This document shows positions 45,008-52,813 of a DNA stretch of 64,000 nt, piece after piece (the stretch's first letter is position 1; each line of letters starts with the position of its first letter). The notes under the pieces are model-generated. The model saw only the letters and a program-made list of their open reading frames with translations. It was not told the origin of the DNA and searched no databases. Location of the stretch: assembly GCA_023954715.1 (NCBI GenBank), contig JAGSHD010000002.1, forward strand, positions 367,532-431,531, written 5' to 3'. The translations under genes were made by a program, and so were the position numbers. This DNA comes from Candidatus Cloacimonadota bacterium. GTDB taxonomy: Bacteria > Muiribacteriota > UBA6191.

Positions 45008-48000
45008 ATGAATTTTTGGAAACTACTATTAACCGTTTTACTTATAAGTAATTCTGCATTTGCTGACCAAAACAAGGTCAATGTCCCATCCGAAGGAAAC
45101 GCTGGATTTATTAGTCCTGATGAGCGTTTAGGCGAAAGATTAGACGCAATCAAGTTACAAAATAAGGCCTTAGATAAATCTAGTACCCTTATGGCAGAAA
45201 TGAATCGCCATCGTACAGCAATGAACGAATCCTACTCCCGTTCATATAGACTTTTGTTTAAAAATTCAACCCTCTCACAAAGTAAAAACATCAAAGCATT
45301 GGATCAATTTCTAAAAGACTCCTCTGGTTTTCGAAACAAAGATAACTCTATCTCTATTAGAAAAGTATCTAAAGCAATTCAATCGAACAAAGCTTTTAAT
45401 ACTGATAATATGAGCAAAGAAGCTCTTAACAAAGCAGCCCATCAAATCAGAGAATGGGACTCTATTCAAAAGAAAGAATTTAGAACTTTCAAAGAAATTA
45501 ACGAATTAAGAGCCACTGTTGATAAAAAGCCAATCAAAGGACATAAAACAAAATTAGTTAAAGCCATTGTCACAAATGACCCTAGTTTTTTAATCAAAGA
45601 TAGCATTGCAGAAAAAAAAGCTCTTACAAAGAAGCTAATTAAAAAAGGTACTTTCAAAAACAAAGCCGAAATCAAACTTGCTCTTAAAAATAATGACCCT
45701 AGAGTTGCACAACTAAAATACTTTGAAAACAAAATTATAGAGTTAAGCAACCAACAAAGTGCAAAAGGTAAAATCCCTGGTGTTGATAAAATCAACAAAG
45801 GCCTTGAAAAAATGGCCCACTCTGTAAAAACTAGTGCCAAAGCAAATCAAGTTCGATCTTACTTAAATAAAGTACCAGTCTCAGAAGCTCGCCTAAGTTA
45901 TTATAGACAACTCCGATTAGACTCTATTCAAGATATTAAAAAATCTCTTAAGATGTCTACTACTGAAATCCACAATGCAATGGGTGATAAAACCAATCAA
46001 AACAAAAAGATTGTGGGACTTCGAAAACTCGAAACTAAAATTGCTAAAACTCGCTATGAGTTAAAAATGCAAAAGCTTCCTGGTGTTGAAAACTCTAAAC
46101 TTTTTTCAAAGGACTGGAGTACAATCAACCAAAGATTAACAAAACTTAAAGAAGCAAAGTCTTATTTAAAGCATTTTGACAAAGCAAATACAAAAGGCTT
46201 AGATGCAATTAAGCTTCTTCAAAAGCAATCTTATTTAAAGCAAGCTCAAATTAAATTTCAGCACGAGTTAATCGTAGATGGCACATTTAAAAATATGGCT
46301 GCCTTAAAAAAAGGCGTTCAAGGCGGTTTTAAAAATGACCCTCGTGTTAAGTCACTAAAGCAAATTCAACGTAGTCTAGCAGAAGTAAACGCTTTATCTA
46401 CTCGAACAACATCTGCACGATACGGATCTGTAGTTCGAGATATGAATGCTGTTAAGCAAGCTAGTATCTCTCATAGAGTAAAAACAAAAGTAAATACGAT
46501 TACTGATGCTATCAAAGGATCAATTAAATCGGGATATGAAGTTACTCGAGGTAAATTAGCCAACGGGCAAGAGTATATCAAAACAAAATCAGCTAATGGT
46601 TTAGAAGTAGTTAAAGTTAAAACTAAATCTGGATACGAAGTTACTAAAGTTAAAACTCAAGAAGGAATGGAATGGGCTAAAAACCGTTCTAAAAATGCAA
46701 AAGGATACTTAAAAGGTGCAGTAGATAAAGGTTGGAAATTTGTTGGGGATAAATCAACATCGGTAAACAAACTTTTAAAAGCACAGTCTAAAATAGCAAC
46801 AGACAAGATCTCTTCACAAATTACTAAATCTAGTGATTACTTATCTCAAAAAGTAAAAGGTGCCAAGCAGTTTAGCTATGATACTTTGAAAAACGGAATG
46901 GAAGTAACTCGTGGAGCTTATAAAAACGGGACTCAATATGTAACTTCTAAAGCCAAAAACGGGGTAGAAGTAGTTCGAACAAAAACTCAAAACGGTTGGG
47001 AAGTCACTAAAGTTAAAACCAAAAGCGGAATGGAGTGGCTATCTAATAGAAGTAACAATGCTAAAGGATATTTAAAAGGCGCTAAAGATGCTGGTTGGAA
47101 ATTTATCGGTGATAAAGCTACTTCTGCTAGTGAAATTGCTAAAGCTAAAGCAAAACTGAGTAAAGACTTCGTTAAAAATACTGTAACTAACACAAAAAAC
47201 ACTTTAGTAAAAACTGCCAATAATGTACAAACAAAAGTCGTTAACGGTGTTAACCAAGCAAACGCAAAAGTAAAAGGCGCATGGGAGATTACTCGAGGTA
47301 AGATGAGTAATGGTACTGAGTTTATAAAAACTAAAAGTGCTCAAGGTGTTGAAGTTGTTCGAGTTAAGGCTAAAAATGGCTGGAACGTCTCCAAGATTAA
47401 AATGGACAATGGTCTTCAATGGACTAAGTCAAAAGCGTCTAGTGCCACTGGATACTTAAAAGGACAAACTGATAAAGGCTGGAGCCACCTAAAAAGTGGA
47501 GCTCAAAAAGTTGGAGGAGCTGCTAAGGCACAAACCTCTCTTAAAGCAAAACAAATCAAATCAATGGTAGATAAATCTGCAAGCTTTATTAAAGATGTTA
47601 AAACAAGCTCTAAAAGCTTTGCTACTTCAAAATTACAAAACGGATGGCAAGTAACCAAAGGAAACCTAAAATCTGGAGCTGACTTTGTAAAAACAAAAGC
47701 AGCAAATGGTTTTGAAGTGTTAAAAGTTAAAAGTGGAAACACCTGGAAAGTTGCTAAAGTGAAAACTGCAGCCGGAATGGAATGGAGTGCAAATCGAAGC
47801 ACTGATGCTAAAGGTTACTTAAAAGGAACAGCGGACAAAGGCTGGAAAGCAACTTCATCAAAAATCAAAACTGCTGGAGATTATATCAAAGCAAAAGCAG
47901 AACCAGTTGGAAAATACGTCTCTAAAAAACTTGGGGTTGTAAAGCAACTTGGTGGACAAAGATGGGATGTTACTCAAGCTCAAATTAATGCTAAAGTTAA

Positions 48001-49570
48001 AGGTGCATACCAAAAATCAAGCCAATTTGTTAAAAGCGGAATCCAAAATACAAAAAATGCTATTAAGTATGGTTTAGGCGAGTACAAATATGCTTCTGCC
48101 AATGGAGCTAAATCGCAAAACTACTCTTCTCGTAGTAATCAAAACTTTGCTAAAACTAATGCAGCTCCTGCTGCTGCCAAGTCTTCTACTCCTAAAGCAA
48201 GATCATCAGCAACAGTTAAGAGTGCTCCATCGGCTAGTACCCCTGCTGCTCCAAAATCAGGTATTATACAACGAACATTAGTTGATACCATTGCCAATCC
48301 AGCGAAAGCTATGGCAAAAGCTATTAAAACTGGTAACGTCAAAGAGCTTTTTACTTCTACCAAGAAAGCTGGAAATGCAGCTGTAGATAAAATCCTAGGT
48401 GGTGGCGGCAAAGACGGAAAAACTGGTTATCAAGTTAAGCAACAAAGTATTATTGATGCTGTTGGTGGTAAAGTAAACCAGATTAAAGTTGATATTAAAA
48501 CAAACACCCACAAAATTGCTGAGTTACAAGCAAGTGGTGGATCTCAACGACAAATCAATAAGTTAACGAAACAAAACCAAAAGTTTAAAAGTCTTCAAAG
48601 CTCTTTAGAAACTGAGTTAAAATTAGCTAAAAATGGCCCTGCTGTTTTAAAGCAAATGGATCATGTAAAGCACCTTGAAAAGATCGGTGCAAGCAAAGAG
48701 CAAATTAGTGCTGCTAAAACTAAATTAAAAGGAATGCAAAAAGATGCTCCTGCTGTTGCTAAAAACTATGTAAAAGATGGACTTAAGTTTGCTGTTATGT
48801 CAGCTGCTGTTCAAGGAGTCTTAAACATCGTGGATCAAGTGAAAAAAGGGGAAGATGTTAATCTAGGTAATGCATTTGATTTTATCGCTACTCCTCAATT
48901 TATGCTTGGTACTTCTGGTGCATTCATCGGTGGTGTTGTTGCTCAAAAAGCTATCGCAACAGGTTTTGGAAAGATTGCTATGGCAACAATTCAAAATATG
49001 GTTCCTGGTCCTTTAAAGATGGTGGTAAACATTTTACCTTATACAATAGGTGCAATGGTTGGATCTGATTTGATGACAGGTACTTTAGGCGAGCGTAGTG
49101 TTGGTGAAATGCTTACCAACGGAATTGGATCTACGGTAGGTATGGCACTTGGTATGGCTCTTGGACCGGTAGGTTCAATTGGTGGTGCTGTTCTTGGTGG
49201 AATGATTGCTGATAAAATTTATGCAGCTTTTGCTGGTGATAAAGACCCAGTAGCTGAAGAGACTCGAATGCTATTTGAGCCTCAATGGACTGCCTTCAAT
49301 AACGAAGAATACCAAGAAATTGACTCCATGGACTATATGACTAACCCCGATGAAGCCACACAAAATGCTTCTGGTTTCATAGAGCCAGTCTTAGAAGACC
49401 TTAATAGTCTTGAAGACCTTCAAGCTGCCAAAGATCAAACCTATGCTATGTATACTCAAGCTGTTGAAGCAAATGGAGCTGACTCCGAAGTAACTCAAAG
49501 AGCATTTGAAGCTTACAAGGCTATCAGCAACAAGCTTGAGCAAGTAGCCAATGGACAACAGTTCGAATAA
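45008..49570 (+). CDS. Giant exported protein with 11-residue repeats and glycine-zipper tail
   Basis: I start this 1520-residue protein at ATG 45008, six bases after AGGAG, where a signal peptide MNFWKLLLTVLLISNSAFA begins. Residues 20-505 are Lys/Ala-rich helices with an internal duplication (GTFKNKAEIKLALKNNDPRV and a copy about 220 residues later). Residues 509-985 are four modules built from 11-residue units. An Ala/Pro/Ser linker (about 1050-1090) and a coiled coil lead to a hydrophobic Gly-rich region (about 1280-1415) with GSTVGMALGMALGPVGSIGG, like a glycine zipper that can insert into membrane. The tail is acidic. I know no homologue. It ends at a strong terminator and is its own transcription unit. 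Confidence 0.8.
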   Translation: MNFWKLLLTVLLISNSAFADQNKVNVPSEGNAGFISPDERLGERLDAIKLQNKALDKSSTLMAEMNRHRTAMNESYSRSYRLLFKNSTLSQSKNIKALDQFLKDSSGFRNKDNSISIRKVSKAIQSNKAFNTDNMSKEALNKAAHQIREWDSIQKKEFRTFKEINELRATVDKKPIKGHKTKLVKAIVTNDPSFLIKDSIAEKKALTKKLIKKGTFKNKAEIKLALKNNDPRVAQLKYFENKIIELSNQQSAKGKIPGVDKINKGLEKMAHSVKTSAKANQVRSYLNKVPVSEARLSYYRQLRLDSIQDIKKSLKMSTTEIHNAMGDKTNQNKKIVGLRKLETKIAKTRYELKMQKLPGVENSKLFSKDWSTINQRLTKLKEAKSYLKHFDKANTKGLDAIKLLQKQSYLKQAQIKFQHELIVDGTFKNMAALKKGVQGGFKNDPRVKSLKQIQRSLAEVNALSTRTTSARYGSVVRDMNAVKQASISHRVKTKVNTITDAIKGSIKSGYEVTRGKLANGQEYIKTKSANGLEVVKVKTKSGYEVTKVKTQEGMEWAKNRSKNAKGYLKGAVDKGWKFVGDKSTSVNKLLKAQSKIATDKISSQITKSSDYLSQKVKGAKQFSYDTLKNGMEVTRGAYKNGTQYVTSKAKNGVEVVRTKTQNGWEVTKVKTKSGMEWLSNRSNNAKGYLKGAKDAGWKFIGDKATSASEIAKAKAKLSKDFVKNTVTNTKNTLVKTANNVQTKVVNGVNQANAKVKGAWEITRGKMSNGTEFIKTKSAQGVEVVRVKAKNGWNVSKIKMDNGLQWTKSKASSATGYLKGQTDKGWSHLKSGAQKVGGAAKAQTSLKAKQIKSMVDKSASFIKDVKTSSKSFATSKLQNGWQVTKGNLKSGADFVKTKAANGFEVLKVKSGNTWKVAKVKTAAGMEWSANRSTDAKGYLKGTADKGWKATSSKIKTAGDYIKAKAEPVGKYVSKKLGVVKQLGGQRWDVTQAQINAKVKGAYQKSSQFVKSGIQNTKNAIKYGLGEYKYASANGAKSQNYSSRSNQNFAKTNAAPAAAKSSTPKARSSATVKSAPSASTPAAPKSGIIQRTLVDTIANPAKAMAKAIKTGNVKELFTSTKKAGNAAVDKILGGGGKDGKTGYQVKQQSIIDAVGGKVNQIKVDIKTNTHKIAELQASGGSQRQINKLTKQNQKFKSLQSSLETELKLAKNGPAVLKQMDHVKHLEKIGASKEQISAAKTKLKGMQKDAPAVAKNYVKDGLKFAVMSAAVQGVLNIVDQVKKGEDVNLGNAFDFIATPQFMLGTSGAFIGGVVAQKAIATGFGKIAMATIQNMVPGPLKMVVNILPYTIGAMVGSDLMTGTLGERSVGEMLTNGIGSTVGMALGMALGPVGSIGGAVLGGMIADKIYAAFAGDKDPVAEETRMLFEPQWTAFNNEEYQEIDSMDYMTNPDEATQNASGFIEPVLEDLNSLEDLQAAKDQTYAMYTQAVEANGADSEVTQRAFEAYKAISNKLEQVANGQQFE
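46532..47964 (+). repeat. Four 121-127-codon modules made of 11-codon units
   Basis: Each module starts with a unit such as GYEVTRGKLAN, followed by GQEYIKTKSAN, GLEVVKVKTKS, GYEVTKVKTQE, GMEWAKNRSKN, AKGYLKGAVDK and GWKFVGDKSTS. Modules start at about 46532, 46895, 47279 and 47642. Modules 1 and 3 are exactly 11 units (121 codons); module 2 has six extra codons. A degenerate fifth start (RWDVTQAQINA) follows near 47961. Confidence 0.85.
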
Positions 49571-49588
49571 TCTAGAGTAAAATTGATA

Positions 49589-49628
49589 AAAAAAAGACAC
49601 TTATTTAAAAATAAGTGTCTTTTTTTTA
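49589..49628 (+). terminator. Rho-independent terminator of the giant repeat-protein gene
   Basis: AGACACTTATTT pairs perfectly with AAATAAGTGTCT across a two-base gap and is followed by eight T residues. Confidence 0.88.
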
Positions 49629-49637
49629 TTTCTGCAC

Positions 49638-49668
49638 TTGACGGTCTATTTTTTTTTCTTATTATGAT
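49638..49668 (+). promoter_or_regulatory. Sigma70-like promoter of the Asp/Cys-repeat gene
   Basis: TTGACG (49638-49643) is followed by TATTAT at 16 bp (49660-49665), or TATGAT at 19 bp (49663-49668), about 64 bp before the ATG. It follows the terminator directly, giving the downstream pair its own transcription. Confidence 0.55.
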
Positions 49669-49731
49669 GTTCAAAGTTTTACACTAAATTACTATGGACG
49701 CAATGCGTCTCTATATATTAAAAGGAAAAAA

Positions 49732-50208
49732 ATGAAAAATCTAATTTGTGCTTTATTAATCGCAGTATTATCACAATCTTTCGTTCAAGCGAACACTACA
49801 AACATCAATACAATACCAGCTGTAATCTCTGCTGATTGTGATGGAGACAGTTGTCCACTTCCAGGTGATGACGATGACTCTTCAGTTCAAGAGGGAGATT
49901 GTGACGGAGGTAGCTGTCCTCTTCCAGGTGACGATGATGACTCTTCTGTTAAAGAAGGAGATTGTGACGGAGGTAGCTGTCCACTTCCTGGTGACGATGG
50001 TGATGATGATACTAAGTCAGTAAAATGTGATGGTGGTTGTGATGATACCGATGGTGATGACAACGGAGATGACAAAGGTACAACTCGACACGGTTGTGGA
50101 GATGACGACGGTGACTGTGATGGAGACACCGATGGTGATGACAAAACTGTAAAGTGTGACGGTGGTTGCGATGACAACAACGATGACAATGACGGTGACG
50201 ACAAATAA
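49732..50208 (+). CDS. Exported Asp/Gly/Cys-rich repeat protein
   Basis: After a signal peptide (MKNLICALLIAVLSQSFVQA) and a short linker, the 158-residue protein consists almost wholly of Asp, Gly, Cys and Ser. Three 21-residue repeats of the type DCDGGSCPLPGDDDDSSVKE-G are followed by two longer KCDGGCDD units. Cys pairs spaced Cys-x4-Cys or Cys-x3-Cys and dense Asp clusters suggest disulfide-stapled loops that bind Ca2+ or another cation outside the cytoplasm. It is strongly acidic. A promoter and good ribosome site precede it; the next gene, a thioredoxin-fold oxidoreductase, begins 12 bp after its stop, and could act on these cysteines. No homologue is known to me. Confidence 0.78.
   Translation: MKNLICALLIAVLSQSFVQANTTNINTIPAVISADCDGDSCPLPGDDDDSSVQEGDCDGGSCPLPGDDDDSSVKEGDCDGGSCPLPGDDGDDDTKSVKCDGGCDDTDGDDNGDDKGTTRHGCGDDDGDCDGDTDGDDKTVKCDGGCDDNNDDNDGDDK
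49834..50022 (+). repeat. Three tandem 63-bp repeats
   Basis: Copies at 49834-49896, 49897-49959 and 49960-50022 encode the 21-residue Asp/Cys unit. Copies 2 and 3 are nearly identical in their first 40 bp, which indicates recent expansion and possible copy-number variation between strains. Confidence 0.85.
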
Positions 50209-50220
50209 TCACCTCAACTT

Positions 50221-51366
50221 ATGAAGTTTTTAGTTTACTTAAGTATTTTATTTAGCCTTATTAGCTCCTCCTTTTGTGCAAAAATTGGCTTTATCACAGG
50301 ATCACAATCCAGTGAAGATTTCAAAATCATTCAAAAATACTTGAGTAAACAAAAAATTAAAACTAAAGTTTTTGATCTTTCTAAAATCAAAACCCTCCCT
50401 TACAACGAAGTTTTTTCTTATAAAAAGCACGCTGTAATCCGCTTAATTGAAAAAGATGTAAGAGCATCTTATATGACTCTTGAAGAGTCTGACTTTTGGT
50501 TAGACTACCTAAGCTCTGGCGGATCTCTTATTTTGATTGCTAACCACTTAGGCAACCAAGAAATCTACAAAAGCCCCCTACTAGAATACGTTGGCTTTTC
50601 TTCAAAAAAACCCGGCTCTACCAGTCTAAACCTTCACGGTAAAGCCAAAGACCTTGTAGCCGATGGTATGCAAATACCCCTCGCACAGCAACATTTAGAT
50701 GATATTATCCTTCCTCATAAAAAATCTGGAGTAGAAGGTATTTTCTTTTCAGATAACAATCAAGTTGTAGCTATGAAGCAACAAAGTTGTGCTTTTCGAA
50801 TGACTTACTTCACCTTTTTACCTTCATGGATTAAAGATCAAAAACAACAACAAAAGCTTCTTGAAAATACTATAGACTGGAACCTAGGTTTTTCGCTAGG
50901 ACTAGGGACAAAAGCCCCCGACTTTCCTGTTGTAAATCTGGATGGTCAAAATAGTGGTTTATACAATCAGTTTTCAAAGATTCCCGATGATCATATTATC
51001 GTAATGGAGTTTTTTGCTACCTGGTGTAGCTCTTGTGAAGAGCAACTACCTAGAATGATCGCTCTTTACAATAAATATAAAAACAAAAAGGTATCCTTCT
51101 TCTTTATTAACTACCGAGAAACCCCACAGATAGTAAAAAACTATTTATCAAAACATCCTGAAATATCATGGCCAGTATCCATTACACCCAATGGACTTGG
51201 TGCCAAACGATATGGTGTCAAAGCATTACCTGCCACATTTATATTAGATACAAACAGAAGAGTACAGTATATACACAAAGTAGTGACTCCCCAAAAAATC
51301 TTAGATCAAGAAATCTCTACACTATTAAAAGTAGAGTCTTTTAATCAGCTACATAAAAATCATTAA
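50221..51366 (+). CDS. Exported two-domain protein with TlpA-like thioredoxin domain
   Basis: The 381-residue protein has a signal peptide (MKFLVYLSILFSLISSSFC). An N-terminal alpha/beta domain (about 20-215) follows, with IGFITGSQSSEDF and SGGSLILIANHLGNQE, resembling the class I glutamine-amidotransferase/DUF4350 fold without its catalytic Cys. The C-terminal thioredoxin domain (about 228-365) has the TlpA/ResA start GTKAPDFPVVNLDG, active site FFATWCSSCEEQLP (Cys-Ser-Ser-Cys) and the cis-Pro loop VKALPATFILD. It should reduce or form disulfides outside the cytoplasm. Its position directly behind the Cys-rich repeat gene makes that protein the obvious candidate substrate. It has no visible ribosome site, so it depends on coupling. 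Confidence 0.83.
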   Translation: MKFLVYLSILFSLISSSFCAKIGFITGSQSSEDFKIIQKYLSKQKIKTKVFDLSKIKTLPYNEVFSYKKHAVIRLIEKDVRASYMTLEESDFWLDYLSSGGSLILIANHLGNQEIYKSPLLEYVGFSSKKPGSTSLNLHGKAKDLVADGMQIPLAQQHLDDIILPHKKSGVEGIFFSDNNQVVAMKQQSCAFRMTYFTFLPSWIKDQKQQQKLLENTIDWNLGFSLGLGTKAPDFPVVNLDGQNSGLYNQFSKIPDDHIIVMEFFATWCSSCEEQLPRMIALYNKYKNKKVSFFFINYRETPQIVKNYLSKHPEISWPVSITPNGLGAKRYGVKALPATFILDTNRRVQYIHKVVTPQKILDQEISTLLKVESFNQLHKNH

Positions 51367-51393
51367 TCCCAAGTATCAAATGCCATATAAGAC

Positions 51394-51424
51394 AAAAAAA
51401 CCTCGATTTCTCGAGGTTTTTTTT
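51394..51424. terminator. Rho-independent terminator, possibly bidirectional
   Basis: AAAAAACCTCGA and TCGAGGTTTTTT pair around TTTC, with A-rich and T-rich flanks. It ends the thioredoxin-fold gene and may also stop read-through from the opposite lipid operon. Confidence 0.82.
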
Positions 51425-51647
51425 CAACTTATAATATATCTCTCACCGAGACTCCTTACTTGTCGTGGACAGGCATCCCTATCCTTCAAAAATACTTACT
51501 TTCAAGTAGATTTCGCCTAAATAAATCATCGTCAACTTTTTAAGAAATTTAAGTGTAATAATTTTTTAGACACTGTATTTTAGCGTTTTCTTTCATATTT
51601 TCAAGGATTTTATTTATTTTTGTTAAATTTTACAAAAACCCTTGATT

Positions 51648-52214
51648 TTAAACCGGAAACATTTCATGAAAAATTAAACGCAACACCCTAGAAGGAAGAA
51701 ATGACAACTGAGGTTTAACCAATAAGTACAGTACCATAGTAATACTAATCTCAATTATAGTAAAAACAGGGCTCATAAATAAATAGGCCATAGACACTGT
51801 ATTATGAACAACTGGATTATAGTTGAAAATAGTGAATCCGTAATTAAAAAGCGATTGATAGAACTCATAGAAAATTGAAAAGTTATAAGCTGAATCCTCT
51901 AAAGGTAGACTTAGCTTTCCATAGATAAAACTTGCTATAAAAATAACGACTACAGATGTAAAAACAAAATAATACCCTTGTTGAACTAAACGTAGCCCCT
52001 GCTGATTCAAAGGAACGTAAACACGAAACTGTGGGTCCTCTGACTTAGACTCCCCTAAGTTTGCTCCTGCAATAGAAGCATAAGTATAATTATGGTTCTC
52101 TAGTTTTTGTAAAGCCTCTTTCTTTGCTAAGTCATTGAAACTCAAATTAGAGTGAGGTATTTTTAGTGAGCAACCTTGGCTATTATTATCTAAATGATAA
52201 GTGATAAACTTCAT
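51648..52214 (-). CDS. Uncharacterised membrane protein B of the acyl-chain operon
   Basis: This 188-residue protein is the last gene of the eight-gene operon. A soluble N-terminal half of about 78 residues, containing the short hydrophilic segment LGESKSEDPQFRVYVPLNQQ, is followed by a membrane helix (about 79-98) and a second hydrophobic pair (about 138-168). Its start overlaps the preceding membrane-protein gene by 4 bp (ATGA). The two share the plan of a roughly 80-residue cytoplasmic head and three or so helices and may be distant paralogues. I recognise no family. Confidence 0.7.
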   Translation of the reverse strand: MKFITYHLDNNSQGCSLKIPHSNLSFNDLAKKEALQKLENHNYTYASIAGANLGESKSEDPQFRVYVPLNQQGLRLVQQGYYFVFTSVVVIFIASFIYGKLSLPLEDSAYNFSIFYEFYQSLFNYGFTIFNYNPVVHNTVSMAYLFMSPVFTIIEISITMVLYLLVKPQLSFLPSRVLRLIFHEMFPV

Positions 52215-52804
52215 CTTAACCGTGCCTTCAAATCATAATCATCACTTTTTAAAAATGCCAATCGAGCAATAAAAAGCCTATGAAAAGTAAAAACCGTAGT
52301 ATTACCTAAGATAAGGCTAGAGTAAATATCGATAAATCTTGGGTATAGGTAGTTGTAGGTAATATTCCATATAAAAATAAAAATTATTATCCTAACAAAG
52401 CCCAATGTAACCATATCAGTGCTAAAAATAGTCATCACATCTAAAGAAAACAACTCCGTTGAAATCGGTGAATAAAAAACACTCCATAAAAAAGTGAAAA
52501 CTGAAGCTGCTGGAACATACAAAATAAAAAGGCAGACAATCAAAAGAAACATCATAACCCTATGTTCTCCACGCGAAAAAAAGTCTACTTGCATAAAGTC
52601 AGAGTCTAAGTCTTTTAACTTTGTTAAGTCATCAATCAGTTCTGAATCTTTATTTATCTGAATACTTGGAGCTACCTTTTCGTACAATTGATTTAACACA
52701 AGATCCTTTGAAGTATCAGACACTACAAAATCGGGATCAAAACTTAAACTCCCTGAATAAGTTTCATCAAATTTTTCTACCTTTATTGGCACTAATATCT
52801 TCAT
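52211..52804 (-). CDS. Uncharacterised membrane protein A of the acyl-chain operon
   Basis: The 197-residue protein has a soluble head (about 1-80, starting MKILVPIKVEKFDETYSGSL), one helix at about 84-108, a second at about 120-155 that is rich in Phe/Ile, and a polar tail. It lies 9 bp after the ferritin-like gene and overlaps the next membrane-protein gene by 4 bp, so the pair is made together. It could anchor the soluble di-iron protein or acyl carrier to the inner membrane; this is inference from position. No family recognised. Confidence 0.7.
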   Translation of the reverse strand: MKILVPIKVEKFDETYSGSLSFDPDFVVSDTSKDLVLNQLYEKVAPSIQINKDSELIDDLTKLKDLDSDFMQVDFFSRGEHRVMMFLLIVCLFILYVPAASVFTFLWSVFYSPISTELFSLDVMTIFSTDMVTLGFVRIIIFIFIWNITYNYLYPRFIDIYSSLILGNTTVFTFHRLFIARLAFLKSDDYDLKARLR

Positions 52805-52813
52805 TCAAAATCC

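Noticed and set aside
46529..48020. Plain coiled coil or collagen-like repeat
   Set aside because: The period is 11, not 7 or 3, and Gly occurs once per unit, which excludes both simple explanations.
49834..50022. CRISPR-like array
   Set aside because: The repeats are contiguous in-frame coding units with no unique spacers and no cas genes are present.
49887..50212. Two long antisense reading frames rich in Ser/Pro or His across the Asp/Cys-repeat gene
   Set aside because: They are mirror products of the repetitive GAT/GAC/TGT codons; neither has a ribosome site, and the plus-strand frame has signal peptide, promoter and ribosome site.
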